Below, one piece after another: positions 40,679-52,075 of a stretch of DNA of 64,000 nucleotides. The notes beneath the pieces are model-generated. The model saw only the letters and a program-made list of their open reading frames with translations, searched no databases and was not told the DNA's origin. Positions within the stretch are counted from its first letter, which is position 1, and every line of letters begins with the position of its first letter. The stretch spans positions 19,731 through 83,730 of the forward strand of contig MU621106.1 of the NCBI GenBank assembly GCA_025399215.1, in the 5' to 3' direction. The translations under genes and the position numbers were made by a program. This DNA is from Globomyces pollinis-pini (Eukaryota; Chytridiomycota; Chytridiomycetes; Rhizophydiales; Globomycetaceae).

Positions 40679-43600
40679 ATGACACATCCCAAACACTACA
40701 AAATGTTATGTATAGCAGATATGCTATTAAATCCATCGGTGGATTTAACTAGTACGGGTACTGTTCCTGTACTGGTTGGTTCTTTAACTGAAGATCGTCG
40801 CATATTAGGCCAACTCTTTCTCAAAGATAAAACTGGTACATGAGAAATAGAATCTAAATATGTAGGTCAAATTCCATGCATATTTCTGAATTTCAAGTTG
40901 ATGGATTTGGATCAAACCATATGTGTAGAAGATTGGAAATTGGTCAAGTTCAATACAAAATACTACGTTGAAATCAAATCATTCTTTATCGCTTCAGAAG
41001 AATTAAAAAACTATCCTTATTTTGAATTTGAATTTCATTCAAAGTATGTGAAATCAACCAATTCGATAATAGAAACCAAACTCAAACAAGGGATAAGTGT
41101 TGTAGGTTCAGTATTATCCAAATCACAGATTATGGTTAGTGGAAACCATTACCTATTCATTATCAAAATATCTTGTATTTTAAAAACAGAATCGAATTGT
41201 AAACCAGAATTATTTATGGCCTACATTACATTTAAATCAATTGATACCACTTTACCTCTATTAAACCATTTCTATTCAATCAAATTAAAGGAAAGTTTTC
41301 ATTTTATGAATATGAAATCAAGTAAAGTGAAATTGAAATCAAATTCAGATTCAATGATGTCTCTTATGTTTGATTGTGGTATCTCAATTCAGTATCCCGT
41401 CGAACCAAATTCGGATTTAATATCTGTGTTGAATACTCAATCAAATGCTTTTTTCTGTCAGGACACTATTGGTACTGTGAATAGTACTAAAATATAGATT
41501 CACAAACTCCAAGTCAAAAAAATGGAAAAGATATAATTATAGAGTCTGTTATTTGCTATAAGGGAACGGTTACAGATGTTTTGGATTTGACAATGGGAAT
41601 TTATGTAATCGATAACACCCATCAACTTCATTTAACGTATCACAATTTAGCTGGTTACGGACTGGGGATCAGAAAAGGTATTTTCAATCACTTAACAGCT
41701 TACAAAAGGCACTGAATTGGAATTAAACAATGTACATATCATCCCTGATGAAATTCAATCGTTTATCTATTTCATTGCATGTCCATATTCAACAATAACC
41801 ATTTGCAAGTTTTCCGATATTAAAACGGTGCCAATACCTTTGAATCCGATTTATAATCCAAAAGACCGACAAAAAGAGTTTATGAAATTCAAAAGCTATA
41901 ATTTCGTCGATATCCTTTTTCGCCTATCCATTCAAAAGCAGCTATCAAGTATAGAAAACTTAACCGGGTGTCCAAACCTTCCTCCAAACCTCGCCCATGA
42001 TATAATGATCAGCTGTGGGTATACTCCTTACAAAGACAATATACAAACCACGATACTTTCTCATGATAAATCTTGTTTTCTCACAAAAACGAGGTATAAT
42101 ATACCCAGGGTCGTGAATGTTGAAGATCTTCATCAAAGTTTTAAAGAGATTGAATCACTAGATCAATTTAACAATCAAGTAGAGAATATTCTATTATTTG
42201 TTATAATTCGACAAAACAAATTTGGAATGTATTGGTTATGTGATTCTAGTGGGGAAATGTTGGCAATCCTAGATCAGAATTTCGAATATTTGAATATATA
42301 TAATGGATTGTTTGTGATACGGAAGCTAGAATTGTTTACAAACAAGAGTACTGTTACTAACCCTACGATCAATTATGTGCGAATAAACCAAACGGATGTA
42401 TCCGAAGTATATAGGAGCGCTGGTCCTACAACGTTAAACCAGAGTCATAGATTCATATTCAATCCCACGTTGATATCTCCTATTACAGTACATTTCTCAA
42501 CAGATTCTAAAACTGGAGGTATATTGACTTTGATTTGACATTAGAATTGACAACATCTTATCAATCTATTCTGCAAGGGGGATTACTTCAATATCCAAAT
42601 TGTGATGGTGATGGAAAGAACTGTTTTATAAAGTTTACAGATGAATTTTTGCATATTAGACATCAGATTCAATACCATTCCAAATTCATTTTACACATAC
42701 CTACGTCTGTAACGATGACACACTTTGATAATGTTGCAATTGAATGGAATGGGCAATGTGAACTGCAGACTGAAGAAAAGAAGTTGACCATATCCGAGAT
42801 TTATCGAGACAGATATTTAAGTGCAGAGCGAATTATTGACCAATCTTACTCCATATCACAAAATCAAGCTTTGATATCTTGTCATGGAAAAATCCGATCA
42901 ATTCAATATTTGCAATCTGAAAATATCTATCATTTTCATGATTCCACAATTGCAAAAGAATTTAATACGAATCGATACCATCTGTACCCTTTTAAAGTTG
43001 TGCTAGTTGATGATATGAATGTGGAAAAACAGTTGGAAGTCATTTTCCCGTTTGGATACCCTACATTTTCCATGATACCCAATTCGTACCTGTACCTGCA
43101 TCAAATTCAAATTTCAATCATCAATGGAAAAATTCAATTGTTGGTTTTACCCGTAACTGAAATGAATTATTCGGTGCAATTTTTGTTTTCTAGACAACTG
43201 GTTGATTTGGAAGCACAAAATCAAGATTTTACACATCACACCTATTTGACTCATTTATTATCAAATAAGCCATCAAAAAATACTTGGATAACTTGCAAAA
43301 TCAAAAATATCTTGTCAATTAAATTTTCTTTGTATTGTAATGATTGCGTAAACGCGAATTGTGAATGTGATACGAAGGAATTAGTTGGAAGTTTACAGCT
43401 ACTGGTTGAAGATTCAACGATGGAATCTATTGTTCAAATTGATACTTTAAAATTGATTATGTCAGTGTTATATCTTACTGAAAATGATTTAGACAAAATT
43501 TGTTCATATCTATACAAAAATCAACCGCTAATTGATCTTGATTTGTCCCCTTGGTCTAGCTTGAAACCTGCGAATGAAGCTTTAACATTTTTGACTGGGT

Positions 43601-43875
43601 TAAGTGATCAAAAGAAGATTTTCAAAACCATTCATTTTCGAATTTCTGGTATTCCAAACCATATTACTCAACGACCTATTTTTAAAATGGATCGACCGAC
43701 ATCTGTATGTAGATTAGATATGTTACGTAGTCGGACTGGTAGAATTGGGGATGGTAATTTCAGTACAGTTGGATTGAAACGAATTGTTTTATTTGTGAAT
43801 GATTTGAAGGATCTTGAGATTGTGAATCAAGCGATGCGATTTGTACAAGAAATTGAAGCGAGTTTAACTAATTAA
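40679..43875 (+). CDS. CTC1: CST complex subunit CTC1
   Basis: Five exons (40679-40835, 40866-41471, 41498-41677, 41709-42518, 42545-43875) with introns of 30, 26, 31 and 26 nt give 1027 residues. Evidence for CTC1: an early OB-fold strand set V-P-V-L-V-G-S-L...G-Q-L-F-L-K-D-K-T-G-Q-I-P-C, and mid-protein Y-K-G-T-V-T-D-V-L-D-L-T-M-G-I-Y-V-I-D, then L-A-Y-x type strand L-T-Y-H-N-L-A-G-Y-G-L-G-I-R-K-G-T-E-L-E-L-N-N-V-H, matching vertebrate CTC1. A C-x2-C...C-E-C cluster lies near 43340. CTC1 with STN1 and TEN1 binds telomeric ssDNA and recruits polymerase alpha-primase. STN1 and TEN1 are not in this window. Confidence 0.75.
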
Positions 43876-44051
43876 AACGATTTCATAGAAATAAATTAAC
43901 TCAAAAATCAATATGAATTTCGTTTGTCATTTTGGTATAATCGAATCCTTTGTCAATACGATATCAATATTGGTTTGATTTAATAATTGTTTTCAAAGAA
44001 TATTTTCAATCGCGTATTGGATTTGATGTTTCAACATTTTAACATTTTTAC

Positions 44052-44436
44052 ATGCAAGTGGATCCATCAGTAAGTTTTACAACAGCTCACTTCATCAGAC
44101 TTTACCAGAACAAGACCGTTTGTTTTATGAGAAATATGGAAGATTACCTCCTCAAAAGAAACCACTTGGTCAACGACTGAAGGTATAGAGACTAACAGTT
44201 TATTCGTAGGGAGGAGACCGTAAATACTTTGATTCAGGAGATTATGCAATGTCCAAGGCTGGAAAGACTGATCCAGGGAATGTTGGTATGACAATTATTG
44301 ATATTTATTAAAAGGATCTGATCATCCCTCACCTGAAAGAATTCCACACTCGATACCGCAAAATAAGAAATCTGATACTCATCCTCCATCCAAGGAGTCT
44401 GGGTTGACCCAGGAACAGGATGCTTCAGCTCCATAG
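44052..44436 (+). CDS. Endosulfine/ARPP19 family PP2A inhibitor (Igo1-like)
   Basis: Four exons (44052-44069, 44099-44182, 44210-44285, 44315-44436) with introns of 29, 27 and 29 nt; 99 residues. The signature R-K-Y-F-D-S-G-D-Y-A-M-S-K-A is exact for the family, preceded by L-P-E-Q-D-R-L-F-Y-E-K-Y-G-R-L-P. The serine in F-D-S-G-D-Y is the Greatwall/Rim15 phosphosite that turns the protein into an inhibitor of PP2A-B55, controlling mitotic entry or quiescence. The C-terminal tail is Pro/Ser-rich and disordered. The 18-nt first exon codes only M-Q-V-D-P-S. Confidence 0.93.
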
Positions 44437-45065
44437 TGGATATTTGTTGATTTGGTTTCTTAAATATAAAACTTATTATAACAATCCAGGAAACCACTTT
44501 ATATTGCAACTCTTTTGTCCTGTACCAGGGTTGAAGAGAATCACGAGAAATTTGCTATTGTGGATTTTCTTTACAAGTCAATCCTTTCTTTACATACCAG
44601 AAGTTGATTAATATCCCAATTATGAAATAATGGTTGAGACCTGAAATTGAATATTTTCCCTTCCAATGCTTTCAAGTGAAGGATGAATTCCATGAAACAG
44701 AGTCGGGTGACTTTGATTGGATAATGAAATTCAATTGTTAAAGTAGGAAAGGACTAAGAATATCAAGTTTAATCAAGTAATATTGGAACAACAGACAATA
44801 GTACATTTTGAAATAATAGTTGAACAACAGACATCAGTACATTTACAACGTGTTTTACAAAACGAAACGTGTTCCAACATACCATTCAATAGTCTGATTT
44901 TAACAATGAAATCGCAAGAATACGGTAGATCTAAATCCAAAAATACGAAGATCCAAACCATTGTTTTCTTGAAACTTGAGAGCGGCAACTTGCTTTGAGA
45001 AAGAGGTTCAAGTGGCTGCTGTTTTATTAAATTACAAACGAATTCATTTCTTTACCTTTTTTAAA
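44437..45065. other. Intergenic region
   Basis: 630 bases. Two imperfect 40-bp-spaced copies of GAACAACAGACA with AGTACATTT lie at 44785-44850. No gene recognised. Confidence 0.4.
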
Positions 45066-46506
45066 ATGTCATCCACTCATGCTCCATTGTATGGATAGTA
45101 GAAATCACTCATGTTAGGTTGGAAAACAATTCTAGGCCCTTGAATATTCTGTTTGCAACTGAATACCTTCCTCCTTTTGTTTCCGGTATCGCTAATCGTT
45201 GTAAAAATTTGGTCAATGGTTATAGAGAGCAAGGGCACAATGTTACCGTATTTTCTATAGTAGGTTCCGATTGTGACGTCGTCGTCCCGTCTGTTCCTAA
45301 CCCTTTCTACAAACACCAAAGGTAAGATACTTAGACTGTCTAATTTCAGAACTTTTATTCTCCCTCCTCTTTCTTTAATTTGGGAATTACTGGATTTTAC
45401 AACACCAATTAAATATGACATTGCACATTTAGTTGCACCACTATGTCTATCTTTCATCCCATTACTGCCACTTATGTGGCTTCGTGGAATCAAAATCTAT
45501 GTTTCCTATCATGTATACTTAGAATACTATCGTGATCATTACGTCGGCACCAGTGACAATATTTTCATTTATTTGTTCAACACTATTTGTGATTTGATCT
45601 TTCCTCTTTTATATTTCATCCCTTTAACTTGGTTGGCATCTGTAGTTGGTATTCCATCAAAAACGGCAGATAATTATGTTTTTGATTATTCCCACAGAGT
45701 TCACATTTTAAAATCTGGTTTAGACACAAATGTTTTTCACCCAGATGCTGCATTTTCACATAATCCTTTAAAAAAGAACCCTTCAAAAGTAAAATTGATA
45801 GAAACAGAAATTGGCGAAACTGACAACGTTTACACCAACTTACGTGAACTTTCCGGTCCTGGAAATGAAAAGGGCCCTGTTTTATTGTATTGTGGTCGTT
45901 TAGCTCTGGAAAAGAACATTGAATTTCTTGTCAATTGTATGTCACAGCCACTTCTACAGGATGCAACTCTCGTTTTAGTTGGAGATGGCCCTTCACGCAC
46001 TTCGTTGGAGGCATTGGCAAAAAGTGTTGTTGGATCTGACTACGTTTATTCATTTGATCCTTCCATGGTAAGAACAGTACCATTTCTGACCTGTATAGGA
46101 AGATCCTCTAGATGGGAGCAAAAGGCATCGAGTTATATTCACTGGAATGGTTTTAAATGAACACAAAGTCGCCTCCTTATACGCACAGGCAGATATTTTT
46201 GTGTCTGCATCTGGATCCGAAACTTTTGGATTTACAGTTGCGGAAGCTATGGCATGTGGTACACCATCTGTCGTAGTCCGTTCTGGGGCATTCCCTACCG
46301 TTTATAAGATGATTAATGACTGGATGTTTGATATGGATGACAGTGAAGGTTTTGCTGATGCTTGCTCCCGAGTGTTCAATACTATTGAGGAGTCCAAGTT
46401 GTTTGCTAGAAATGTTGCGGTGGAAGGGTTCAGCATAAATTCATCAGTTAAAGACTTACTGACGACTTACTACTGGATCGTAAATGGATGTCCCGATGAT
46501 CTTTGA
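45066..46506 (+). CDS. GT4-family glycosyltransferase (SQD2-like fold)
   Basis: Four exons. Exon 1 is 45066-45088, then a 29-nt intron (45089-45117). Spliced product begins M-S-S-T-H-A-P-L-L-E and has N-I-L-F-A-T-E-Y-L-P-P-F-V-S-G-I-A-N-R, the N-terminal motif of GT-B enzymes in the SQD2/GT4 group. Then come G-P-V-L-L-Y-C-G-R-L-A-L-E-K-N, L-V-L-V-G-D-G-P-S, and S-E-T-F-G-F-T-V-A-E-A-M-A-C-G-T-P with the E-x7-E donor-binding pair. A hydrophobic middle segment (F-I-P-L-L-P-L-M-W-L) suggests membrane association. GT4 enzymes transfer sugars from nucleotide donors to lipids, proteins or sugars; the acceptor is unknown here. An intron of about 29 nt near 46069-46097 restores the frame to R-V-I-F-T-G-M-V. 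Confidence 0.85.
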
Positions 46507-46566
46507 TATAATTTTTAGTATTACTTAAACTGATTATTTGAATTGTTGAGATAATGAGATACATAT

Positions 46567-46732
46567 GGGATTTTTCATTGTGCATTTTCTGTAAACCCAA
46601 AAACCTTCTTTTTACGCTGATCAAAACCCCGTCCATCCTCCGTCCGCGATTCTGAAGTTTACAGTCAGCACTAAGGACTAGAAGATCTATACAAGGTTGA
46701 TCCATATCTAAGTTTGTCCCCGCATTTTCTTC
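46567..46732 (+). pseudogene. Broken copy of the 5' end of the desaturase-like gene
   Basis: This stretch repeats, with substitutions, the upstream region and first 45 or so codons of the gene at 48355. Shared blocks include TTTTTCATTGTG, CGTCC, GATTCTGAAGT, CAGCACTAAGGA and CTAGAAGATCTATACAAG. Relative to 48148-48502 it lacks about 175 nt of upstream sequence and 14 nt of coding sequence, so the frame is lost. A non-functional partial duplicate. Confidence 0.8.
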
Positions 46733-46774
46733 TTTTTCACTTGAAGGCTCTCTTTCTCCTCAAAACTAAGTGAA

Positions 46775-47815
46775 ATGTCTGACAATGATAACCAATATAA
46801 ATGGAACAAATTTGTGGAAATAGGAAATACTATCCACAAGATGAGAGGACAATTTCGTATTCTGGAAGCAATCAGAGCTCTTCAATATACGGAACAGTCT
46901 TAAAGACCAGTTTATTTCGAACTTTCCCATCAAAGATCAACAACTCTACGATATCCTCCTTCCTAAAATCGCTTGCTATCTGGATGGGAATGCTGAAATA
47001 ATTCAAGATGCCGTGGAGAAATACTTTTTAGCTCAACACTGCAAAGCTAGTCTTGATGAAAATCTCTTTCAAGTGTCTTCTTACCCAAGAAGAGTGGAAT
47101 TCAAACAGGATTCATTTGAGACATCAGTGATGGAGATCAAACAACTCGCTACTTTATCAAGATACATCAATACGGCCCAACGGAAGACAATTGGAAAAGT
47201 TTGCAACCACCAGATACGAAGGAGTTGTTCATATACAAATTTCTAAGCTACCTTGGAATCGGCCCAGATGTCCATTTCATTCCGTCTCGCAGCTCAAAGA
47301 TGACTATCTACATTTCCACAAAAGATTGTCATCTCACACTATTGTCTCAATTGACCAAGGATACCATGAACACGAAACTTTAGTCCAACTCGATTTGATT
47401 TCACGGATTTTATGTCTTCATGATTGCGCGACCAAAATCCTCTAATTGTGGTCAAGTTAACGACAATCCGATGATTGTAGATTTTCGTATCAAAAAACAG
47501 ATAGGTATATATTTCAAATCGGATATCTTGGACAAGTTCTATCAAGGAAATGGGGAGTTTAACTATTCTGGCTTGATGGTAGAGGCAGTTAGAATTCCAC
47601 AAGACCAGAAATTGTTGATTTTGAGAAATTCATTGCAAGAGTGGAACCTGGCAGAAATGATTGACAAAACTGCGTTGGAAATGCAACCGATGATTCAGAA
47701 AATTGTTACTAAAGTTAAAGTTGATTTACAGCGCTATATTTATGATGTAAAAGAGACAATCAAAATCCTGTCGCAAATTGAACATAAACAGAATCACTTA
47801 GGTTTATTAAATTAA
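46775..47815 (+). pseudogene. Frameshifted gene of unidentified family
   Basis: Protein-like sequence continues through successive frames: M-S-D-N-D-N...L-Q-Y-T-E-Q then stop; L-K-D-Q-F-I-S-N-F-P in the next frame; Y-G-P-T-E-D-N-W-K-S...G-I-G-P-D-V-H-F-I-P-S-R; then L-V-Q-L-D-L-I-S-R-I-L; and finally N-D-N-P-M-I-V-D-F-R-I to a stop at 47813-47815. One shift can be explained by a 35-nt GT-AG intron, but at least two cannot. The intact parent would be about 340 residues. I do not recognise the family. It lies between the partial and the complete desaturase copies. Confidence 0.65.
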
Positions 47816-48354
47816 ATAAGCAATTCACATGTCAACTTCAGAATAGAGTTTTGGAATAGATGAAGCAGTAAACAAAGGCTTCTGAACAGACACACAATCC
47901 AAGTAATTCGGCGAAGAATTTCAGAGAAAAGAACTGCTTGAATTGTAAGGTCAACTCTTTAGGAATGCAAAATTGCCTTCCCTGTTAGGTAATGATTGCG
48001 TAGATGAACTTGTAGTTTCATACAAAATCATTGTTCAAAAATATTTTGAAACTCTAATGACTCAAAAATGACTCCAAAGTCAGAATTCTCAGACCACTTT
48101 TGACCTTCAAATATTTTTTTAAATCTTTCAAAAATATTTAAGAGATGAGATTTTTCATTGTGTATTTTCGCGTTTTGATTCTAGTTGTTTCAACAGCGGA
48201 ATTTGTTGATTCACATCTTCATAAACCCTGGCCCGCGACAAAGAAAGTAACTATCTCAATCTGCTTCCGAAATGACTCATTGTTATTAACAATGACGTAA
48301 GTGATTTATTTCCTTTCGCGTCTGATAAAACACCAAAATTCTTTCCCTCTTTTC
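47816..48354. other. Upstream region of the desaturase-like gene
   Basis: 540 AT-rich bases. The segment 48148-48168 (TTTTTCATTGTG...) is also present in the partial duplicate at 46567. No gene recognised. Confidence 0.4.
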
Positions 48355-49646
48355 ATGTTGATCAAACCTTCCACAGTCCGTCCTCCGGTCCGTGATTCTG
48401 AAGTATTTCAGCCAGCACTAAGGAGTCTACATGGTGATCTAGAAGATCTATACAAGATTGATCCAGATCTAAAGTTTGTCCGCGCATTTTCTTGGTTTCC
48501 AAACAGTTCTGTTCCTGAACCTCTTCAACCGCTACTACAAGCATATATTCGCTGGACTAGTACCTTTCTAGCTGATCCAAGAGATACGATCTTTGTCACT
48601 CATATTATCTTTACCTTTCTGGTTGTTGCACCATCAACTGCACTTTTACTTTACAGATTTTCTTGGATTCATGCTATTCTCCACACCATCGGACTTGTTA
48701 TCACCATTCCTCCGTTTATTCTTTTATTACATTGTACTGTTCATAAAAGGGTGACCAAAAAAGACTTGTTTCCTATCACTGATCTCTTGATTATGTATGT
48801 TATTGCTCCTCTCTACGGACAAACCTGGAATACCTTCTATTACCACCATGTGAAGCATCATCATGTGGAAGATAATGGTGTGAATGATTTGTCATCGACA
48901 ATTTGGTATGATCGAGATAACTGGGTACATTTCGCTATTTATTTTTCTCGATTCTATTTTTTGGTTATGTTTGAATTGCCGTATCATTTCTATACAAAAG
49001 GTCAATATCTTGCTGCTTATCATTGCTTTACTGGAGAATTTTTTACGTATATCTTTTATGCTTCCTTCTTTTTTATCTGCTCGAATCCTTTATCAGTAAT
49101 GTTTACATGGTACATGGCTTTCAATTTTTCAAGGTAGTTTAAATTGTTTATTGAATTATTTTTAGAATTGGAATGATGACTGGCAATTGGACACAGCATG
49201 CATTTTTGGTTCAAGATGATCCAAAGAATGATTACAAAACTGCTTTGACATGTGTCAACACAGTGTATAATTCCTTTTGCTTTAATGATGGTTATCATAC
49301 TTCTCACCATTTAAATCCAAAACGTCATTGGCAAGATCATCCTGAACATTTCATGACTTCGATTAAACGATATGCGGAGGAAAGAGTACACGTTTTCCAA
49401 GGGGTTGATTATTGGGAAGTATGGTGTATGTTGATGATCAGAGACTATGATGGTTTAGCCAAATCTTTTGTAGATTTGACTGAAACTTTAACTCATGAAG
49501 AAAAGATAGAATATTTAAAGGCTAGACTCAAACGTCTCACTCCAGAACAAATTGAAAAACATTATGGTACAAAAAAGAGTTATGGAGTTGGTAATCAGAA
49601 ACCAACTACCATTTTGAAGTCTGAAGAGTTTGATAAAAGTAAATAA
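48355..49646 (+). CDS. Fatty acid desaturase-fold membrane enzyme
   Basis: Two exons (48355-49133, 49166-49646) around a 32-nt intron; about 420 residues. The ATG at 48355 is the first in frame after an open upstream stretch. Membrane helices alternate with three histidine boxes: L-H-C-T-V-H-K-R, H-H-V-K-H-H-H-V and Y-H-T-S-H-H-L-N-P-K-R-H, which bind the di-iron centre in the desaturase/hydroxylase superfamily. No cytochrome b5 domain is fused. The tail is Lys-rich and hydrophilic. Substrate unknown. It is the intact parent of the broken copy upstream. Confidence 0.87.
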
Positions 49647-49703
49647 AGATTTGTTGTGTTCTTAAAATAGTTAATTTTTGAGATTGATTGTGATGAAATT
49701 TGA

Positions 49704-50651
49704 TTATTTTATTGACACACATCGTTGCTTTTTAAGACTAGTGGTGCTGTTACTGAAAAGTTGAGTTTTGGAAATCTTTTTATCTCCTTGTACTTTAATA
49801 AACTTTCCAAAATAAAGCAACGTGTAAACTGACCCACAAAGACCAAATATGACAGTCGAAACTGTATATTTCTTGATGGCCCTTGTATTTTCATCATAAA
49901 CCAATAGCCTCGTTCTTTCTATAGACTCGGAATCGAAATCAAAATTAGGAATACTATCGAGTAATCCCAAACCAATTCCTAACACAGCTACAATCATTAA
50001 TCGATAAATAGCAAATGATACATTATCCACATACCTAAAATTAGATGTTTTCCTTAATTCGCTATAGTATAATAACAATGCATTATAGAGATTGAATAGC
50101 ATCACTAGAATAATGGATGATAGAAACAATTCGTAAATTCCTGCAAAATTCTGTCTCCAAATAGGTAATTTCACGAAATCATCAGCATAGAAACCATAGA
50201 GTATCCCAGATATCATCCCCAATATAATAATAAAAATGATGTTTAATTGTGTCATGAAATAAGGGTGATGAATTCTATAAGCTTGTATTTTTTGAATGAA
50301 TCTGAAAGAATTAACCATTAAACTAGAGAAATCTAAATATATAGATAAGAACACTAGTATGATCGATATCAATGCAATATTCATCGCCAAATATTCTAAA
50401 TGGTCAAGAATTGATATCTTCATCAGTTGTTGTAGAATCGTACCATTTGCTTGATACACAATTTCTGACAGAATTATAGAGTTGATTCTTATAATATGAT
50501 ATGCAGTCAATCCTATTTGAGATACAATATGAGGAAACGTTTTGATTTCTTTGGTTCGAACACATTGTAAGATAAGGGCAACGATGAGAAGGATACTTGA
50601 TATAGAATGAGTTGCAATTGACAGTAAAAGAACTGGACTGTATAAGGTCAT
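49704..50651 (-). CDS. 7-TM protein, family member 2
   Basis: Intronless, 315 residues, seven hydrophobic segments. The start is M-T-L-Y-S-P-V-L-L-L-S-I-A. Shared features with the 50883 gene include an E-x-V/R-x-Y-Q-x-N-G-T extracellular-type motif with a possible N-glycosylation site, N-x-F-R-Y-x-D between helices 5 and 6, and G-L-x-G-S-x-Y-x-L-L-Y-x-G near helix 7. The C-terminal tail is Lys/Ser-rich. No known receptor signature. Confidence 0.72.
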   Translation of the reverse strand: MTLYSPVLLLSIATHSISSILLIVALILQCVRTKEIKTFPHIVSQIGLTAYHIIRINSIILSEIVYQANGTILQQLMKISILDHLEYLAMNIALISIILVFLSIYLDFSSLMVNSFRFIQKIQAYRIHHPYFMTQLNIIFIIILGMISGILYGFYADDFVKLPIWRQNFAGIYELFLSSIILVMLFNLYNALLLYYSELRKTSNFRYVDNVSFAIYRLMIVAVLGIGLGLLDSIPNFDFDSESIERTRLLVYDENTRAIKKYTVSTVIFGLCGSVYTLLYFGKFIKVQGDKKISKTQLFSNSTTSLKKQRCVSIK

Positions 50652-50882
50652 TTGAATTGGAATCTAAATCGATTGGATGACGATCTTGTGTTTTACGCGT
50701 TTTCATTACAATTCGATTGTAAACAATGTAAATATGCTATATTGCATGTGCTTATTTATTAATGGATACAATAATCTACCAAGTGATTTTTAAAACTGAA
50801 TACAAATCAAGAAAATCTATTGAATAAATATATGAAATATCCATGAAGAACATTCCGAGAGGTTTTTAGAGTGCCAAACACT

Positions 50883-51812
50883 TTAACCCATTGTAATTGA
50901 TGCTGGTATCGTATTTTTGGTCATGCAGCTAATATCCCTGTTTGTGTTTACACTTTGTCGTGATCTAAAGCAAGGCATGTATTGACCAATATATAAAATC
51001 GAATAAATAGACCCACTCAGTCCAAACATGATGTTCATGGTAGTGAGTCTACTGCTAGAAGGAATGGGGATCTCTCCTGAATAGTTGTGATCCACAACAG
51101 TATTTGTGAATAGTATAGTAGTTGAATCCATGAGTAGAAAAGAAATTATGATAAAGCAAACCAATAACAATCTATACATTCCGAGGGATATGGGATCAAA
51201 GTATCTGAACCGATTACCAGCCTTGATTAATCCATAATAAGCTCTTAATGCATACAACAAATTTAGGAAGAGTATTAGCAATAGCATTCCAAAAAAGAAT
51301 TCCAAGCCGGCCATAAGACGAAGTCGCCATAGCTTTACTCTATGAGGATTTGAGGAAAAGAATGCAAGAATGGTGACAGATGAGATAAGTAGCAGAACTG
51401 ATATGGATATAGTTACTTGACATAGAAATGTTGGATTTCGCTGATAAAATTTATGGAATTGTTTGATGGCTGGCAAAGAATTGGACATCAATTGGACAAG
51501 TGCTAGACTGAAGGTAATATAGACCATAACAACTCCAACCTCTGATATCATCATGGTGAAGTCTGTGTAGTGTTGAATATATAAGATTGACTTTGCTTGT
51601 TCCATATAAGTTCCATTTAATTGGTAAACTCGTTCACTTTCCAAAAAATGTGGCACTTGTAACCCATGGTGGAAGGTAAGAGCTAAGTGAGACCAGATAA
51701 TATTGAAATCAATGCTTGGTTTAGTAACTTTTTGGATAACCAACGATAGTATCAATAATAGACAAGAGAAGGAGTTTGTAATTATTATCAGTAACAATCT
51801 GACGTTGAGCAT
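50883..51812 (-). CDS. 7-TM protein, family member 3
   Basis: Intronless, 309 residues, tandem to member 2 with 231 bp between. Seven hydrophobic segments; E-R-V-Y-Q-L-N-G-T, N-R-F-R-Y-F-D and F-G-L-S-G-S-I-Y-S-I-L-Y-I-G-Q-Y match member 2, and Q-Y-M-P also recalls member 1. Tandem same-strand arrangement indicates local duplication. Its function is unknown; a chemosensory or peptide receptor role is conjecture. Confidence 0.72.
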   Translation of the reverse strand: MLNVRLLLIIITNSFSCLLLILSLVIQKVTKPSIDFNIIWSHLALTFHHGLQVPHFLESERVYQLNGTYMEQAKSILYIQHYTDFTMMISEVGVVMVYITFSLALVQLMSNSLPAIKQFHKFYQRNPTFLCQVTISISVLLLISSVTILAFFSSNPHRVKLWRLRLMAGLEFFFGMLLLILFLNLLYALRAYYGLIKAGNRFRYFDPISLGMYRLLLVCFIIISFLLMDSTTILFTNTVVDHNYSGEIPIPSSSRLTTMNIMFGLSGSIYSILYIGQYMPCFRSRQSVNTNRDISCMTKNTIPASITMG

Positions 51813-52075
51813 TTACAAAAACTTTTCGCGTCTGTCAGTTCCAAGATGAATTAAAAAGAATTGGTTACGGATATTAGTTAAGAGCGTAATGAATAGTCTG
51901 GTTTTTGAACTCACTATAACACAACTGGCAGTATGATTCTTTATGATGAACTATAAAATAACCATGAAAGCAGCATAAATCTTCCATATATTTGACGTCT
52001 AAATAGAAGGGAAAGTTTGTGGTTTCGATACTAATTGACATCTCAGTTGACAATTTTTTTATTATTTTTATAAAA

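Noticed and set aside
47816..48300. Possible 5' exon of the desaturase-like gene
   Set aside because: The ATG at 48355 gives a complete protein and the upstream frame lacks an ATG and conserved sequence.
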